Part shown: piece by piece, positions 31,184-40,905 of the stretch
Layout: the number at the start of each line of letters is the position of its first letter
Position numbering within the stretch: the stretch's first letter is position 1
Assembly: GCF_900107605.1 (NCBI RefSeq)
Contig: NZ_FNQJ01000026.1
Coordinates: 1-48,659 of the forward strand
Length of the DNA stretch: 48,659 bases
Direction: 5' to 3'
Source: Acidovorax soli
GTDB lineage: Bacteria; Pseudomonadota; Gammaproteobacteria; Burkholderiales; Burkholderiaceae_C
Position numbers and translations under genes: made by a program
Notes under the pieces: generated by a model
Databases searched by the model: none
What the model was told of the DNA's origin: nothing
The model's input: only the letters and a program-made list of their open reading frames with translations

Positions 31184-32620
31184 ATGAATGAACGTTCCTT
31201 TGCCACCGCGGCGCGCCCTGCGCAGCGCATCCTTTGTCGCCGGATGGGCGCGGTTTTACCCTGGTGCTTGACCTCGGCAGTGGCCCTGCTGGCCGGCTGT
31301 GCCAGCCTGGCGCCACCCGACAGCCGGCTACCGCAGACACCGGTGCCACCCGCATGGTCCGCGCCAACTGCTGCGGACATGCCCGCCACCTCCCTGGCGC
31401 AATGGTGGCAGCGGTTCAACGACCTGCAGCTCACGCAGCTGGTCACGCAGGCCCTGCAGGCCAACACCAGCGTGCGCAGCGCGCAAGCCGCCTTGCAGCA
31501 GGCGCGCGCCCAGGTGGATGTGCAGGCTGCCGGCCTGCTGCCCAGCGTGGGGGCTTCGGCTTCGGCGCAGCGCAGCCGGGCCTCGAACAGCACGGGCAAC
31601 AGCTTTCAGGCGGGGTTTGACGCCAGCTGGGAGCCCGATGTGTTTGGTCGCCTGCGCAGCGGCGTGAACGCCAGCCAGGCCGATGCCCGGGCCGCCGAGG
31701 CCAGCCTGGCCGACGTGCAGGTGTCGCTGGCCGCCGAAACCGCCGTGAACTACGTCGAGCTGCGGGGCCTGCAGCAGCGGCTGGCCATTGCGCGCAGCAA
31801 CCTGGCGAGCCAGCAGGAGACGCTGCAGATCACCCAGTGGCGCCTGCAGGCCGGGCTGACCACCTCGCTGGTGGCCGAGCAGGCCCGTGCGGCGGCCGAG
31901 CAGACGGCAGCGCAGATTCCCGCGCTCGCATCGAGCCTGGCACAGTCGCGCCACAGCCTGGCCGTGCTGACCGGACAGGCCCCGCTGGCGCTCGATGCGC
32001 TGCTGGCAGAGCCCGCCGCCGTGCCCCAGCCCGCGCAAGACCTGGCGCTGGCCATTCCTGCAGAAACCCTGCGCCAGCGGCCCGATGTGCGCGCTGCCGA
32101 GCAGCGCATTGCCGCCGCTCTGGCCCGGGTGTCGCAAGCCGATGCCGCGCGCTACCCCGACTTCAGCATTTCGGGCAATCTGGGCCTGCGCGCCCTCACG
32201 CTGGGCGCCCTCGGCAATGGCAGCTCCGTGGTCAGCGCCTTGCTGGCCAGTGTGTCGGTGCCCGTGTTCGATGGTGGCGCGGCGCGGGCGCAGGTGCGTG
32301 TGCAGGAGGCGGCGCTGGCGCAGGCCCGCGTGGCCTATGAAGCCTCGGTGCTCACGGCGCTCAAGGATGTGGAAGACGCCCTGGCAGCCCTGCAAGGGAA
32401 CCGCGAACGCCTGGTGCGGCTGCAGGCGGCCGCCGACGCCGCGGGCAATGCGGACTTGCTGGCCCGCCAGCGCTACAGCAGCGGCCTGATCGACTTCCAG
32501 TCGGTGCTGGAAACCCAGCGCACGCTGCTGTCCACCCAGGACAGCGTGGCCGCCACCGTGGCCAGTGTGTCGGCCGACCATGTGCGGCTGTACAAGGCGC
32601 TGGGCGGTGGCTGGCAGTAG
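31184..32620 (+). CDS. outer-membrane efflux lipoprotein (TolC/OprM/NodT family)
   Basis: A 478-residue outer-membrane channel with a lipoprotein signal peptide ending LLAGC. It then has AQWWQRFNDLQLTQLVTQAL and the two OEP repeats; AANTAVNYVELRGLQQRL-like coiled segments and the ARYPDFSISGNLGLRA motif are typical of OprM/NodT proteins. It leads a + strand set with an adaptor, ABC ATPase and permease. The start is uncertain: I used the ATG at 31184, which keeps a basic n-region before the hydrophobic core; 31136 and 31244 are alternatives. Confidence 0.88.
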   Translation: MNERSFATAARPAQRILCRRMGAVLPWCLTSAVALLAGCASLAPPDSRLPQTPVPPAWSAPTAADMPATSLAQWWQRFNDLQLTQLVTQALQANTSVRSAQAALQQARAQVDVQAAGLLPSVGASASAQRSRASNSTGNSFQAGFDASWEPDVFGRLRSGVNASQADARAAEASLADVQVSLAAETAVNYVELRGLQQRLAIARSNLASQQETLQITQWRLQAGLTTSLVAEQARAAAEQTAAQIPALASSLAQSRHSLAVLTGQAPLALDALLAEPAAVPQPAQDLALAIPAETLRQRPDVRAAEQRIAAALARVSQADAARYPDFSISGNLGLRALTLGALGNGSSVVSALLASVSVPVFDGGAARAQVRVQEAALAQARVAYEASVLTALKDVEDALAALQGNRERLVRLQAAADAAGNADLLARQRYSSGLIDFQSVLETQRTLLSTQDSVAATVASVSADHVRLYKALGGGWQ

Positions 32621-32689
32621 CGCCGTCCCCTCACGCCCGCAAACAGCGGTTGGACCGCCACCAGATACCTCCAACAGACACCGAATTCG

Positions 32690-34051
32690 ATGGCCATGAA
32701 CTCTCCTGAAAAGAACGCATCCCCCGCCAGCCCTTCCACTGCCGCCGATCTGCAGGCGCTGCTCGGCGGAGGCAAGCCGCGCCGCTGGTGGCAACGCTCC
32801 TCCCTGTGGCTGGGGGTGGCAGTGCTGGTGGCCGCGGGGGGCGGCCTTTATTACTGGCAGAGCCACCAGCGCGCCAGCGCAGCCCCGGTGTATGTGACCG
32901 AAGAGGTGGTCCGGGGCAATCTCACGCTCAACGTGTCGGCCAACGGCACCTTGCAGCCGACGCGGGCGGTGACCATTGGCAGCGAGCTGTCGGGCACCGT
33001 CAGAAACGTGCTGGTGGACGTGAACGACCAGGTCAGAAAGGGTCAGGTGCTGGTCGAACTCGACACCGCCAAGCTCGATGCGCAGGTGCTGCGCTCGCGC
33101 GCCTCGCTGGCGGCGGCGCAGGCGCGGCTGGCGCAGGCGCAGGCCACCACCAAAGAGGCGCAGGCCGGTTTTGCGCGGCTGGAGGAGGTGGCGCGCCTGT
33201 CGGGCGGCAAGGTGCCCTCGGCCGCCGAGCTGGATACCGGCCGGGCCACGCTCGAACGGGCCCGCGCCGATGAGGCCAGTGCCCGCGCCTCGGTGGACGA
33301 CGCCCGGGCGGCGCTGTCCACCGACACCACCAACCTGTCCAAGGCCTCGATCCGCTCGCCCATCGACGGCGTGGTGCTGACCCGTTCGGTCGAGCCCGGC
33401 AACGCCGTGGCCGCCTCGCTGCAGGCCGTCACGCTGTTCACGCTGGCCGAAGACCTCACGCGGCTGCGGCTCGATGTCAGCGTGGACGAGGCCGATGTGG
33501 GCTCGGTGAAGCTCGACCAGAAAGCCAGCTTCACGGTCAGCGCCTACCCGTCGCGCCGTTATCCGGCCAAGGTCACGCGGGTGTCGTTCGGCTCCACCAA
33601 GACCGACAACGTGGTCACCTACATCACCTGGCTGGAGGTGGACAACGCCGACCTGAGCCTGCGCCCCGGCATGACGGCCGCAGCCACCATCACCTCCACC
33701 GAGCGCAACGATGTGCTGCTGGTGCCCAACACGGCGCTGCGCTTCACGCCCGCCGTTGCGGCAGGGGCGGCGGCGCAGCCTGCGTCGTCGAGTGGCGGCA
33801 TCATGTCGCAGCTGATGCCGCGCATGCCGCGCTCGGGCACACGCCGATCCGGCGCTGGCGGCGCTGGCGGCGATGCGGCCGACGGCGCGGGCCGTACCCG
33901 CCAGGTGTGGGTGCTCCAGGATGGCGCCGCGCATGCCGTGACGGTGCAGATGGGCATCAGCGATGGCCGCCGCACCGAGGTCAGCGGCGAAGGCCTGGCC
34001 GAGGGCATGGCCGTCATCACCGACCAGCGCGCCACCGGGGCCGCGAAATGA
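32690..34051 (+). CDS. macA: MacA-like periplasmic adaptor (HlyD/RND family)
   Basis: The 453-residue protein has one N-terminal membrane anchor (about 33–55, SLWLGVAVLVAAGGGLYYW), a lipoyl half-motif VTIGSELSGTVRNVLVDVND, a coiled-coil hairpin (about 125–210), the second lipoyl half IRSPIDGVVLTR and a beta-barrel. This is the MacA layout. A low-complexity Gly/Ala/Arg stretch (about 355–395) interrupts the membrane-proximal part. It links the ABC pair downstream to the channel upstream. Its stop overlaps the ATPase start (ATGA). Confidence 0.88.
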   Translation: MAMNSPEKNASPASPSTAADLQALLGGGKPRRWWQRSSLWLGVAVLVAAGGGLYYWQSHQRASAAPVYVTEEVVRGNLTLNVSANGTLQPTRAVTIGSELSGTVRNVLVDVNDQVRKGQVLVELDTAKLDAQVLRSRASLAAAQARLAQAQATTKEAQAGFARLEEVARLSGGKVPSAAELDTGRATLERARADEASARASVDDARAALSTDTTNLSKASIRSPIDGVVLTRSVEPGNAVAASLQAVTLFTLAEDLTRLRLDVSVDEADVGSVKLDQKASFTVSAYPSRRYPAKVTRVSFGSTKTDNVVTYITWLEVDNADLSLRPGMTAAATITSTERNDVLLVPNTALRFTPAVAAGAAAQPASSSGGIMSQLMPRMPRSGTRRSGAGGAGGDAADGAGRTRQVWVLQDGAAHAVTVQMGISDGRRTEVSGEGLAEGMAVITDQRATGAAK

Positions 34052-34851
34052 GCGAGGCCGCAAACGCCCCGGGTGAGGGCGGCCGGCTGCCCGGCAATGC
34101 GCCGCCGCTGATCCGCCTGCGCGGCGTGACCAAGGTGTATGGCGAGGGCGCGCTGGCCTTCCAGGCGCTGAAAGGGGTGGACCTCGACATCACCCAGGGC
34201 GATTTCGTGGCCATCATGGGCCCCAGCGGCTCCGGCAAATCCACCGCCATGAACACCCTGGGCTGCCTGGACCGGCCCACCGCCGGCGAATACCTGTTCA
34301 AGGGCGTGCATGTGGAATCGCTCTCGCGCGACGAGCGCGCGCGCCTGCGCCGGCAGTATTTCGGCTTTGTGTTCCAGGGCTTCAACCTGCTGGCGCGCAC
34401 CTCGGCACAGGAAAACGTCGAGCTGCCCCTGCTGTACCGGGGCGAATCGGCCACGGCCCGCCACGCCGCTGCGGCCCGCGCGCTGGATGCCGTGGGCCTC
34501 AAGGGCTGGGAGCACCACACGCCGTCCGAGCTGTCGGGCGGGCAGCAGCAACGCGTGGCCATTGCGCGCGCCATCGTCACCGAGCCGGCCGTGCTGTTGG
34601 CCGATGAGCCCACCGGCAACCTCGACACCCAGCGCAGCCAGGAAATCATGGAGCTGCTCTGGCGGCTCAACGCCGAGCAGGGCATCACCGTGCTGATGGT
34701 CACCCACGAGCCCGACATGGCCGCCTATGCCCGGCGCATCGTGCGCTTCGTCGATGGCCGGGTGGACAGCGATGCGCCCAACCCGCACCCCGTGGGCTTG
34801 CGCGCCCATGCAGCGGTCGAGCCTGTCGTTCCTGCACCCGAGGTTTCCTGA
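34048..34851 (+). CDS. MacB-type ABC transporter ATP-binding protein
   Basis: A 267-residue ATPase of the LolD/MacB class. Walker A is GPSGSGKS (about 60–67), the Q-loop FGFVFQGFNLL, the signature LSGGQQQR and Walker B VLLADEPTGNLD, with the H-loop VTHEP. In E. coli MacB the ATPase and permease are one chain; here they are separate genes. It starts within the adaptor stop codon and its own stop overlaps the permease start by one base. The ligand (macrolide, peptide or heme-like) is unknown. Confidence 0.92.
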   Translation: MSEAANAPGEGGRLPGNAPPLIRLRGVTKVYGEGALAFQALKGVDLDITQGDFVAIMGPSGSGKSTAMNTLGCLDRPTAGEYLFKGVHVESLSRDERARLRRQYFGFVFQGFNLLARTSAQENVELPLLYRGESATARHAAAARALDAVGLKGWEHHTPSELSGGQQQRVAIARAIVTEPAVLLADEPTGNLDTQRSQEIMELLWRLNAEQGITVLMVTHEPDMAAYARRIVRFVDGRVDSDAPNPHPVGLRAHAAVEPVVPAPEVS

Positions 34852-36056
34852 TGCTGCTCAACACCCTTTTGCTCGCCCTGCGCTCGATCCGGCGCAACCT
34901 GATGCGCTCGTTCCTCACCATCCTGGGCATCGTGATCGGCGTCAGCGCCGTCATCACCATGGTCACGCTGGGCAATGGCGCCACCATGGCGGTGCAAAAC
35001 CAGATCTCGGGCCTGGGCACCAACCTGCTGCAGGTCCGCCCTGGCCAGCGCATGGGCCCAGGCGGTGGTTCCGGGGCACCCGCATTCAAGGACACCGATG
35101 CCGATGTGATTGCCCAGCAGATTGGCGGCATCCTGGCCGTGGCACCCGAGGCGCGCACCAGCGCCACCGTGGTGGCCGGCGGGCGCAACTGGACCACCAG
35201 CATCATCGGCAGCACCAATGGCTGGCTCGAAACCGGCAACTGGGCCGTGCGCACCGGACGTGTGTTCACGGACGCCGAGCTGCGCGCCGGTGCCGCCGTG
35301 TGCCTGATTGGCGAGACCGTGCGCCGCGAGCTGTATGGCACACGCGATGCCGTGGGCGAGCAGCTGCGGGTGAAGGCGTTTTCATGCGAGGTGGTGGGCG
35401 TGCTGGCCTCCAAGGGGCAGGGCGCCTTCGGCAATGACCAGGACGACACCGTGCTGGTGCCGCTGCGCACGCTGCAGCGCCGCGTGACCGGCAACACGCG
35501 CGTCAACACGCTGCTGGTGTCCATGCAGGACGGCAGTGACCCCGAGCGCGTGAAGGCCAGCCTCACGCAACTGTTGCGCGAGCTGCGCAAGCTGTCGGAT
35601 ACCGACGAGGACAACTTCAACGTGCTCGACACCAAGCAGCTGGCCGACACGCTCTCGGGCACCACCAAGGTGCTGACCATGCTGCTGGGCGCCGTGGCTG
35701 CGGTGAGCCTGCTGGTGGGCGGCATCGGCATCATGAACATCATGCTGGTGAGCGTGACCGAGCGCACCCGCGAGATCGGCCTGCGCCTGGCCATTGGCGC
35801 CCTGGAACGCGAGGTGCTGCTGCAGTTCCTGATCGAGGCCGTGGTGCTGGCAGCCCTGGGCGGGCTGATCGGCATCGTGCTGGCCACGGGCGCCTCGGTG
35901 GGCCTGTCGGCCCTGATGGATGTGCCCTACCTCTTCAACCCCGGCGTCAACCTGCTGTCGTTCGTGTTCTCGGCGGGGATCGGGGTGGTGTTCGGCTACT
36001 TCCCGGCCCGCCGCGCGGCGCGCATGGACCCGATTGATGCGCTGCGGCACGAGTGA
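34851..36056 (+). CDS. MacB-type ABC transporter permease (FtsX-like)
   Basis: The 401-residue protein has an N-terminal transmembrane helix (RNLMRSFLTILGIVIGVSAV), a large periplasmic MacB_PCD domain and a C-terminal FtsX domain with three helices, including GGIGIMNIMLVSVTERTREI and the final ARRAARMDPIDALRHE. This is the permease half of a MacB-type mechanotransmission exporter. A TGATG junction couples it to the ATPase. Confidence 0.92.
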   Translation: MLLNTLLLALRSIRRNLMRSFLTILGIVIGVSAVITMVTLGNGATMAVQNQISGLGTNLLQVRPGQRMGPGGGSGAPAFKDTDADVIAQQIGGILAVAPEARTSATVVAGGRNWTTSIIGSTNGWLETGNWAVRTGRVFTDAELRAGAAVCLIGETVRRELYGTRDAVGEQLRVKAFSCEVVGVLASKGQGAFGNDQDDTVLVPLRTLQRRVTGNTRVNTLLVSMQDGSDPERVKASLTQLLRELRKLSDTDEDNFNVLDTKQLADTLSGTTKVLTMLLGAVAAVSLLVGGIGIMNIMLVSVTERTREIGLRLAIGALEREVLLQFLIEAVVLAALGGLIGIVLATGASVGLSALMDVPYLFNPGVNLLSFVFSAGIGVVFGYFPARRAARMDPIDALRHE

Positions 36057-36116
36057 CGCAGGCGCGGTGATGGATCGCGCCGCTTGATGCTAATTCGTAC
36101 CGTTTTTTTGTCGAAT

Positions 36117-36139
36117 GGGGAGCAGCCGGAGGCTGCCCC
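36117..36139. other. hairpin between convergent permease and hsp20 genes
   Basis: GGGGAGCAGCC…GGCTGCCCC forms a GC-rich stem with a 2-nt bulge. A run of seven T residues (36103–36109) lies before it on the + strand, so it is not a standard terminator in either direction, but it may stall transcription. Confidence 0.35.
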
Positions 36140-36149
36140 TTGCCGCCGC

Positions 36150-36539
36150 TCAGTGCACGACCAGCTGCACTGACTTGTCGGCGGGTACCTGCCGCACCAG
36201 CGTGAGCGTGAGCACGCCGTTCTCCAGCTTGGCCGTGCTGGCGGCGGCGTCAATGGCATTGGCCAGCTCCCAGGCGCGCTGCAACTGGCGGGGTGCGCCT
36301 TCCACGCTTTGCAGCTGGACCACATTGCCGTCGATGCTGATCTGCAATTGCTCGCGCGCCAGGCCGGGCACGTCCAGTTGCAGCGTGGTGGCCTTGTCAT
36401 CGCGGGCCACGGTGACGCCGGCGGTGCTGGCGCGGGCCGGTGTTGCGAGAGTGCCCATCAGGAAGCGTTGCAGCGCCAGGTCAGAAGAACGGGGTGCACT
36501 GGCGTAGGCGGCGCGGCGGATCATGGGGGCGAAAATCAT
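36150..36539 (-). CDS. small Hsp20/alpha-crystallin-family protein
   Basis: A 129-residue protein whose central and C-terminal part (about 38–120) resembles the alpha-crystallin fold: VTVARDDKATTLQLDVPGLAR-type start, LQISIDGNVVQLQS and LENGVLTLTLVRQVPADKS near the end. It lacks the usual C-terminal I-x-I/V tail, since it ends QLVVH. It would act as a holdase-type chaperone or a shortened relative. The ATG at 36539 follows GGAGCC. It diverges from an ABC binding-protein gene. Confidence 0.78.
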   Translation of the reverse strand: MIFAPMIRRAAYASAPRSSDLALQRFLMGTLATPARASTAGVTVARDDKATTLQLDVPGLAREQLQISIDGNVVQLQSVEGAPRQLQRAWELANAIDAAASTAKLENGVLTLTLVRQVPADKSVQLVVH

Positions 36540-36632
36540 GGGGTGGCTCCTATACACTGCGCGGCTCTCGACGTGGTCGCCGCATGCCAAAGAGGTGTGT
36601 GCGGCCCCGCCGCATTTCAAGGAGAAAATGGC

Positions 36633-37979
36633 ATGAATAAATTGCGCTCCCCGGGCTTGAAATCAGGCGCAGCGGCATTACGTCCATCCGTTTGGGCCGT
36701 GCTTGCCGCCTTGGCAGGCGTGCTGGCCCCGGTGTCTGCCGGCTGGGCGCAGGCCCCGGCACCTACGGCGGCAGTAGCGCAGGCCAGGCCCGTCAAGATG
36801 GCCCTGATCGAAAGCCTCTCGGGCCCGTTCGCCAATACCGGCGAGGCGGTTTTTCGCAACATCTACTGGGCGGTCGAGCGCGTGAATGCGCGCGGCGGCG
36901 TGCAACTGCCCGCAGCGGCCGGTGGTGCCCGCCCGCTGGCGCTGGAGCGCTACGACAGCAAGGGCCAGAACGAAGAGGCCCTGTCGGCCCTGCGTGCGGC
37001 CATCGATGATGGCGCGCAGGTCATCCTGCAGGGCAATTCGTCGGCCACGGCGGCGGTGCTGATCGATGCCATCAACAAGCACAACGAGCGCGAGCCGGGC
37101 AAGCGCGTGCTGTTCCTCAACTACTCGGCGGTCGATCCCATCCTCACCAACGAAAAATGCAGCTTCTGGCATTTCCGCTTTGACGCCCATGCCGACATGC
37201 GCATGGCCGCCCTGATGGAGGTGGTGCGCGAGGACAAGGCGCTCAAAAGCGTGTACCTCATCGGGCAGGACTACAGCTTTGGCCAGGCCGTGCTGCGCGA
37301 GGCCAAGCGGCAGCTGGCCGCGCAGCGCCCCGACGTGGCCGTGGTGGGCGATGAGCTGCACCCCATCGGCCGGGTCAAGGACTTCGCGCCCTATGCCGTC
37401 AAGATCAAGGCCAGCGGCGCGCAGGCCGTGGTCACGGGCAACTGGGGCAACGATCTCACGCTGCTGGTCAAGGCCGCGCGCGAGGTGGGCTTTGACGGCA
37501 GCTTCTACACCTTCTATGGCAACGCGCTGGGCGCGCCGGCCGCCCTGGGCGATGCCGGTGTGGGCAAGGTGGTGGCCGTGGCCGACTGGCTGCCCAACGT
37601 GCCGGGGGCGCAGAGCGAGGCGTTCTACCAGTCCTTTCGCACGCGCTTTCCCAAACCGCAGGACGACTATGTGCACATGCGCATGCAGCTCATGGTCGAG
37701 GCGCTGGCCCAGTCCATCGAGCGCGCGGGCAGCACCGACGTGGTGGCCGTGGCCCGGCAGATGGAAAAAGCCAGCGTGCAGCTGGCAGGCCAGGGCGGCA
37801 GCATGCGCGCGTCCGACCACCAGTTCCAGCAGGCCCTGGCCGTGGGCGTGATGGACAAAAAGGGCGCGCCCGGTGTGAAGTTCGATGTGGAAGGCTCAGG
37901 CTACGGCTTTCGCGTGGTGCGGCAGATCCCCGCCGCCCGGGCGCAGCAGCCGCACAGCTGCAGCATGCAGCGGTATTGA
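36633..37979 (+). CDS. branched-chain-type ABC transporter substrate-binding protein
   Basis: The 448-residue periplasmic protein has a Sec signal ending near GWAQA|PAPTAA and a type I binding fold: MALIESLSGPFANTGEAVFR, QVILQGNSSATAAVLIDAIN, SVYLIGQDYSFGQAVLREAK and TGNWGNDLTLLVKAA. The C-terminus (MRASDHQFQQAL … SCSMQRY) is typical. It is not beside permease or ATPase genes. AAGGAGAAAA gives a clear ribosome site before the ATG at 36633. Ligand unknown. Confidence 0.88.
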   Translation: MNKLRSPGLKSGAAALRPSVWAVLAALAGVLAPVSAGWAQAPAPTAAVAQARPVKMALIESLSGPFANTGEAVFRNIYWAVERVNARGGVQLPAAAGGARPLALERYDSKGQNEEALSALRAAIDDGAQVILQGNSSATAAVLIDAINKHNEREPGKRVLFLNYSAVDPILTNEKCSFWHFRFDAHADMRMAALMEVVREDKALKSVYLIGQDYSFGQAVLREAKRQLAAQRPDVAVVGDELHPIGRVKDFAPYAVKIKASGAQAVVTGNWGNDLTLLVKAAREVGFDGSFYTFYGNALGAPAALGDAGVGKVVAVADWLPNVPGAQSEAFYQSFRTRFPKPQDDYVHMRMQLMVEALAQSIERAGSTDVVAVARQMEKASVQLAGQGGSMRASDHQFQQALAVGVMDKKGAPGVKFDVEGSGYGFRVVRQIPAARAQQPHSCSMQRY

Positions 37980-38031
37980 GCGGGTCTGCGCGGTGGGCGG
38001 GGCGCTCCCTGCGCAGGGCGCTGTACCCACC

Positions 38032-38798
38032 TCAGCGGCGAATCCTGTAGCCTGTCTTGAAGACCCACCACACCAGGCCCAGGCACGCCGCCATGAACAC
38101 CAGCGTCATGCCCACGCTCACGCCCATGTGCACGTCGGCCGCGCCATAGAAGGCCCAGCGCAGGCCGCTGATGAGATAGACCACCGGGTTGAACAGCGAG
38201 ACCGTCTGCCAGAACGGCGGCAGCATGCTGATGCTGTAGAACGCACCGCCCAGGAACGTCAGCGGCGTGATGACCAGCAGCGGAATGATCTGCAGCTTCT
38301 GGAAGCTGTCGGCCCACAGCCCGATGAGAAAACCGAACAGGCAAAAGGTGATGGCCGTGAGCACCAGAAAGCCCAGCATCCACACCGGGTGGGCGATTTC
38401 GTAGGGCACGAACAGCCGCGCCGTGGCCAGAATCAGCGCACCGACCATCAGCGATTTGGTGGCCGCGGCGCCCACATAGCCCAGCAGCACCTCGACCCAG
38501 TTGACCGGTGCGCTCAGCAGTTCGTAGATGGTGCCCGACCACTTGGGCATGTAAATGCCAAAGGCCGAATTGGAAATGCTCTCGGAGAGCAGCGACAGCA
38601 TCAGCAGGCCCGGGATGATGAAGGCGCCATAGTCCACGCCGCCAATGTCGCCCATGCGCGAGCCGATGGCCGAGCCGAAGACGATGAAATACAGCGAGGT
38701 CGAGAGCACGGGCGCAATCAGGCTCTGCGCCCAGGTGCGAAAGGCGCGGTGCATCTCGAAGCGGTAAATGGCGCGCACGCCGTGCAGGTTCAGGCCCA

Positions 38799-38802
<4 letters not shown>
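38032..38802 (-). CDS. ABC-2 type transporter permease (YadH-like)
   Basis: A 256-residue inner-membrane protein with about six transmembrane segments and the ABC-2 signature region near the C-terminus ([26 protein letters not shown]). The order and sequence resemble E. coli YadH. Its start overlaps the upstream ATPase stop (ATGA), so the two form one exporter of unknown substrate. It converges on the binding-protein gene at 37979 with only 52 bp between. Confidence 0.9.
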
Positions 38803-39764
<962 letters not shown>

Positions 39765-39794
39765 GCGGTAGGTGAGTGAAAGAGGTGGGGCAGC

Positions 39795-40895
39795 TTAGCG
39801 TGCCCGCGCTGCCGCCACCTCGCGCCCCAGCTCGATCACGGCCATGGCGTAGTAGCTCGACCAGTTGTAGCGGGTGATGGCATAGAAATTTTCGGTGCCC
39901 GCCACGTAGCTGGGGGCCTCGTCGCCGTTTTGCAGTTCCACCAGGGCCAGCGGCCCGGCGTGCTGTGCGCCGGCGGCATCTAGCACGGCGCCCTTGGCCT
40001 GCATGCTGGCGGCGCTGAAGCTCGGGAGGATGTCGGGGGCCAGCAGCTCGTCGAGCTGCACCCGGGCGGGGTCGGGGTCGAACTGCACGCTGTAGTGCGT
40101 GGGCATGCCTGGCTTCCAGCCGTGGGCGATGAAGTAATTGGCCACCGAGCCGATGGCGTCGGCGGGGCTGTTGAACAGGTCCACGCGGCCATCGCCGTCG
40201 AAATCAATCGCGTAGCGCACCCAGCTCGACGGCATGAACTGCCCCAGGCCCATGGCGCCGGCATAGCTGCCGCGCGGCTCGAACGGGTCCACGTTGGTGC
40301 GGTGCGTGAGGCTCAGGAACTGCTCCAGCTCACGCCGGAAGAACTCGGTGCGCTCGGCGGCGCGCGGGTGCGCGGCGGGGAAGTCGAAGGCCAGCGTGGC
40401 CAGCGCATCCATCACCCGGAAGTTGCCCATCTGCTGGCCGTAGATGGTTTCCACGCCGATGATGCCCACGATGATCTCGGCGGGCACGCCGAATTCGCGC
40501 TCCGCCCGTGCCAGCGTTTCGGCGTTGTCCTGCCAGAAGCGCAGGCCCGCGCGGATGCGCACCGGGTCGATGAAACGGCTGCGGTACACGCGCCAGTTCT
40601 TGGCCGTGCCTTTGGCGGGCGGCAGCATGAGCCTGGGCACCTGGGGCAGAAAGCGGGCCTGCCCGATGGCCTGGCGCACCCATTCGTGGTCGAGGTCGCG
40701 GCGCTCGGCCAGGTCGTCGGCAAACTGCAGCGCCTCGGCGCGGGTGGCGTAGGCCACGCTGCCGTTTGCCGCAGCGCTGCGGGCGATGGCTGCGCTGCGG
40801 GTTTTTTCGGATTGATGGTGTTTTTGGGCTGTGGCGCTTATGGGTATTGCGCAAATTGCTATCAACAAAATGGCGGTTGAAACGATTTTCAGCAT
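39795..40895 (-). CDS. mltB: membrane-bound lytic murein transglycosylase B (MltB)
   Basis: A 366-residue GH103 transglycosylase with catalytic Glu149 in GIIGVETIYG. SYAGAMGLGQFMPSSWVRYA and DFDGDGRVDLFNSPADAIGS are further family marks. The N-terminus is a hydrophobic signal (LKIVSTAILLIAICAIPISATAQ) without a clear lipobox Cys, so it is probably secreted soluble. It cleaves peptidoglycan to 1,6-anhydro products. It begins 10 bp after the transglutaminase gene ends, so the two may be co-transcribed. Sequences before 40895 give no recognisable protein. Confidence 0.9.
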   Translation of the reverse strand: MLKIVSTAILLIAICAIPISATAQKHHQSEKTRSAAIARSAAANGSVAYATRAEALQFADDLAERRDLDHEWVRQAIGQARFLPQVPRLMLPPAKGTAKNWRVYRSRFIDPVRIRAGLRFWQDNAETLARAEREFGVPAEIIVGIIGVETIYGQQMGNFRVMDALATLAFDFPAAHPRAAERTEFFRRELEQFLSLTHRTNVDPFEPRGSYAGAMGLGQFMPSSWVRYAIDFDGDGRVDLFNSPADAIGSVANYFIAHGWKPGMPTHYSVQFDPDPARVQLDELLAPDILPSFSAASMQAKGAVLDAAGAQHAGPLALVELQNGDEAPSYVAGTENFYAITRYNWSSYYAMAVIELGREVAAARAR

Positions 40896-40905
40896 GTCGG
40901 TGGAT

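Noticed and set aside
29893..31599. A 568-codon minus-strand frame covering tsaD
   Set aside because: tsaD on the + strand is unambiguous; the opposite frame shows no family similarity.
36103..36139. Rho-independent terminator between the MacB permease and hsp20
   Set aside because: The T-run precedes the stem on the + strand and is an A-run after the stem on the minus strand, so neither direction has stem then U-tract.
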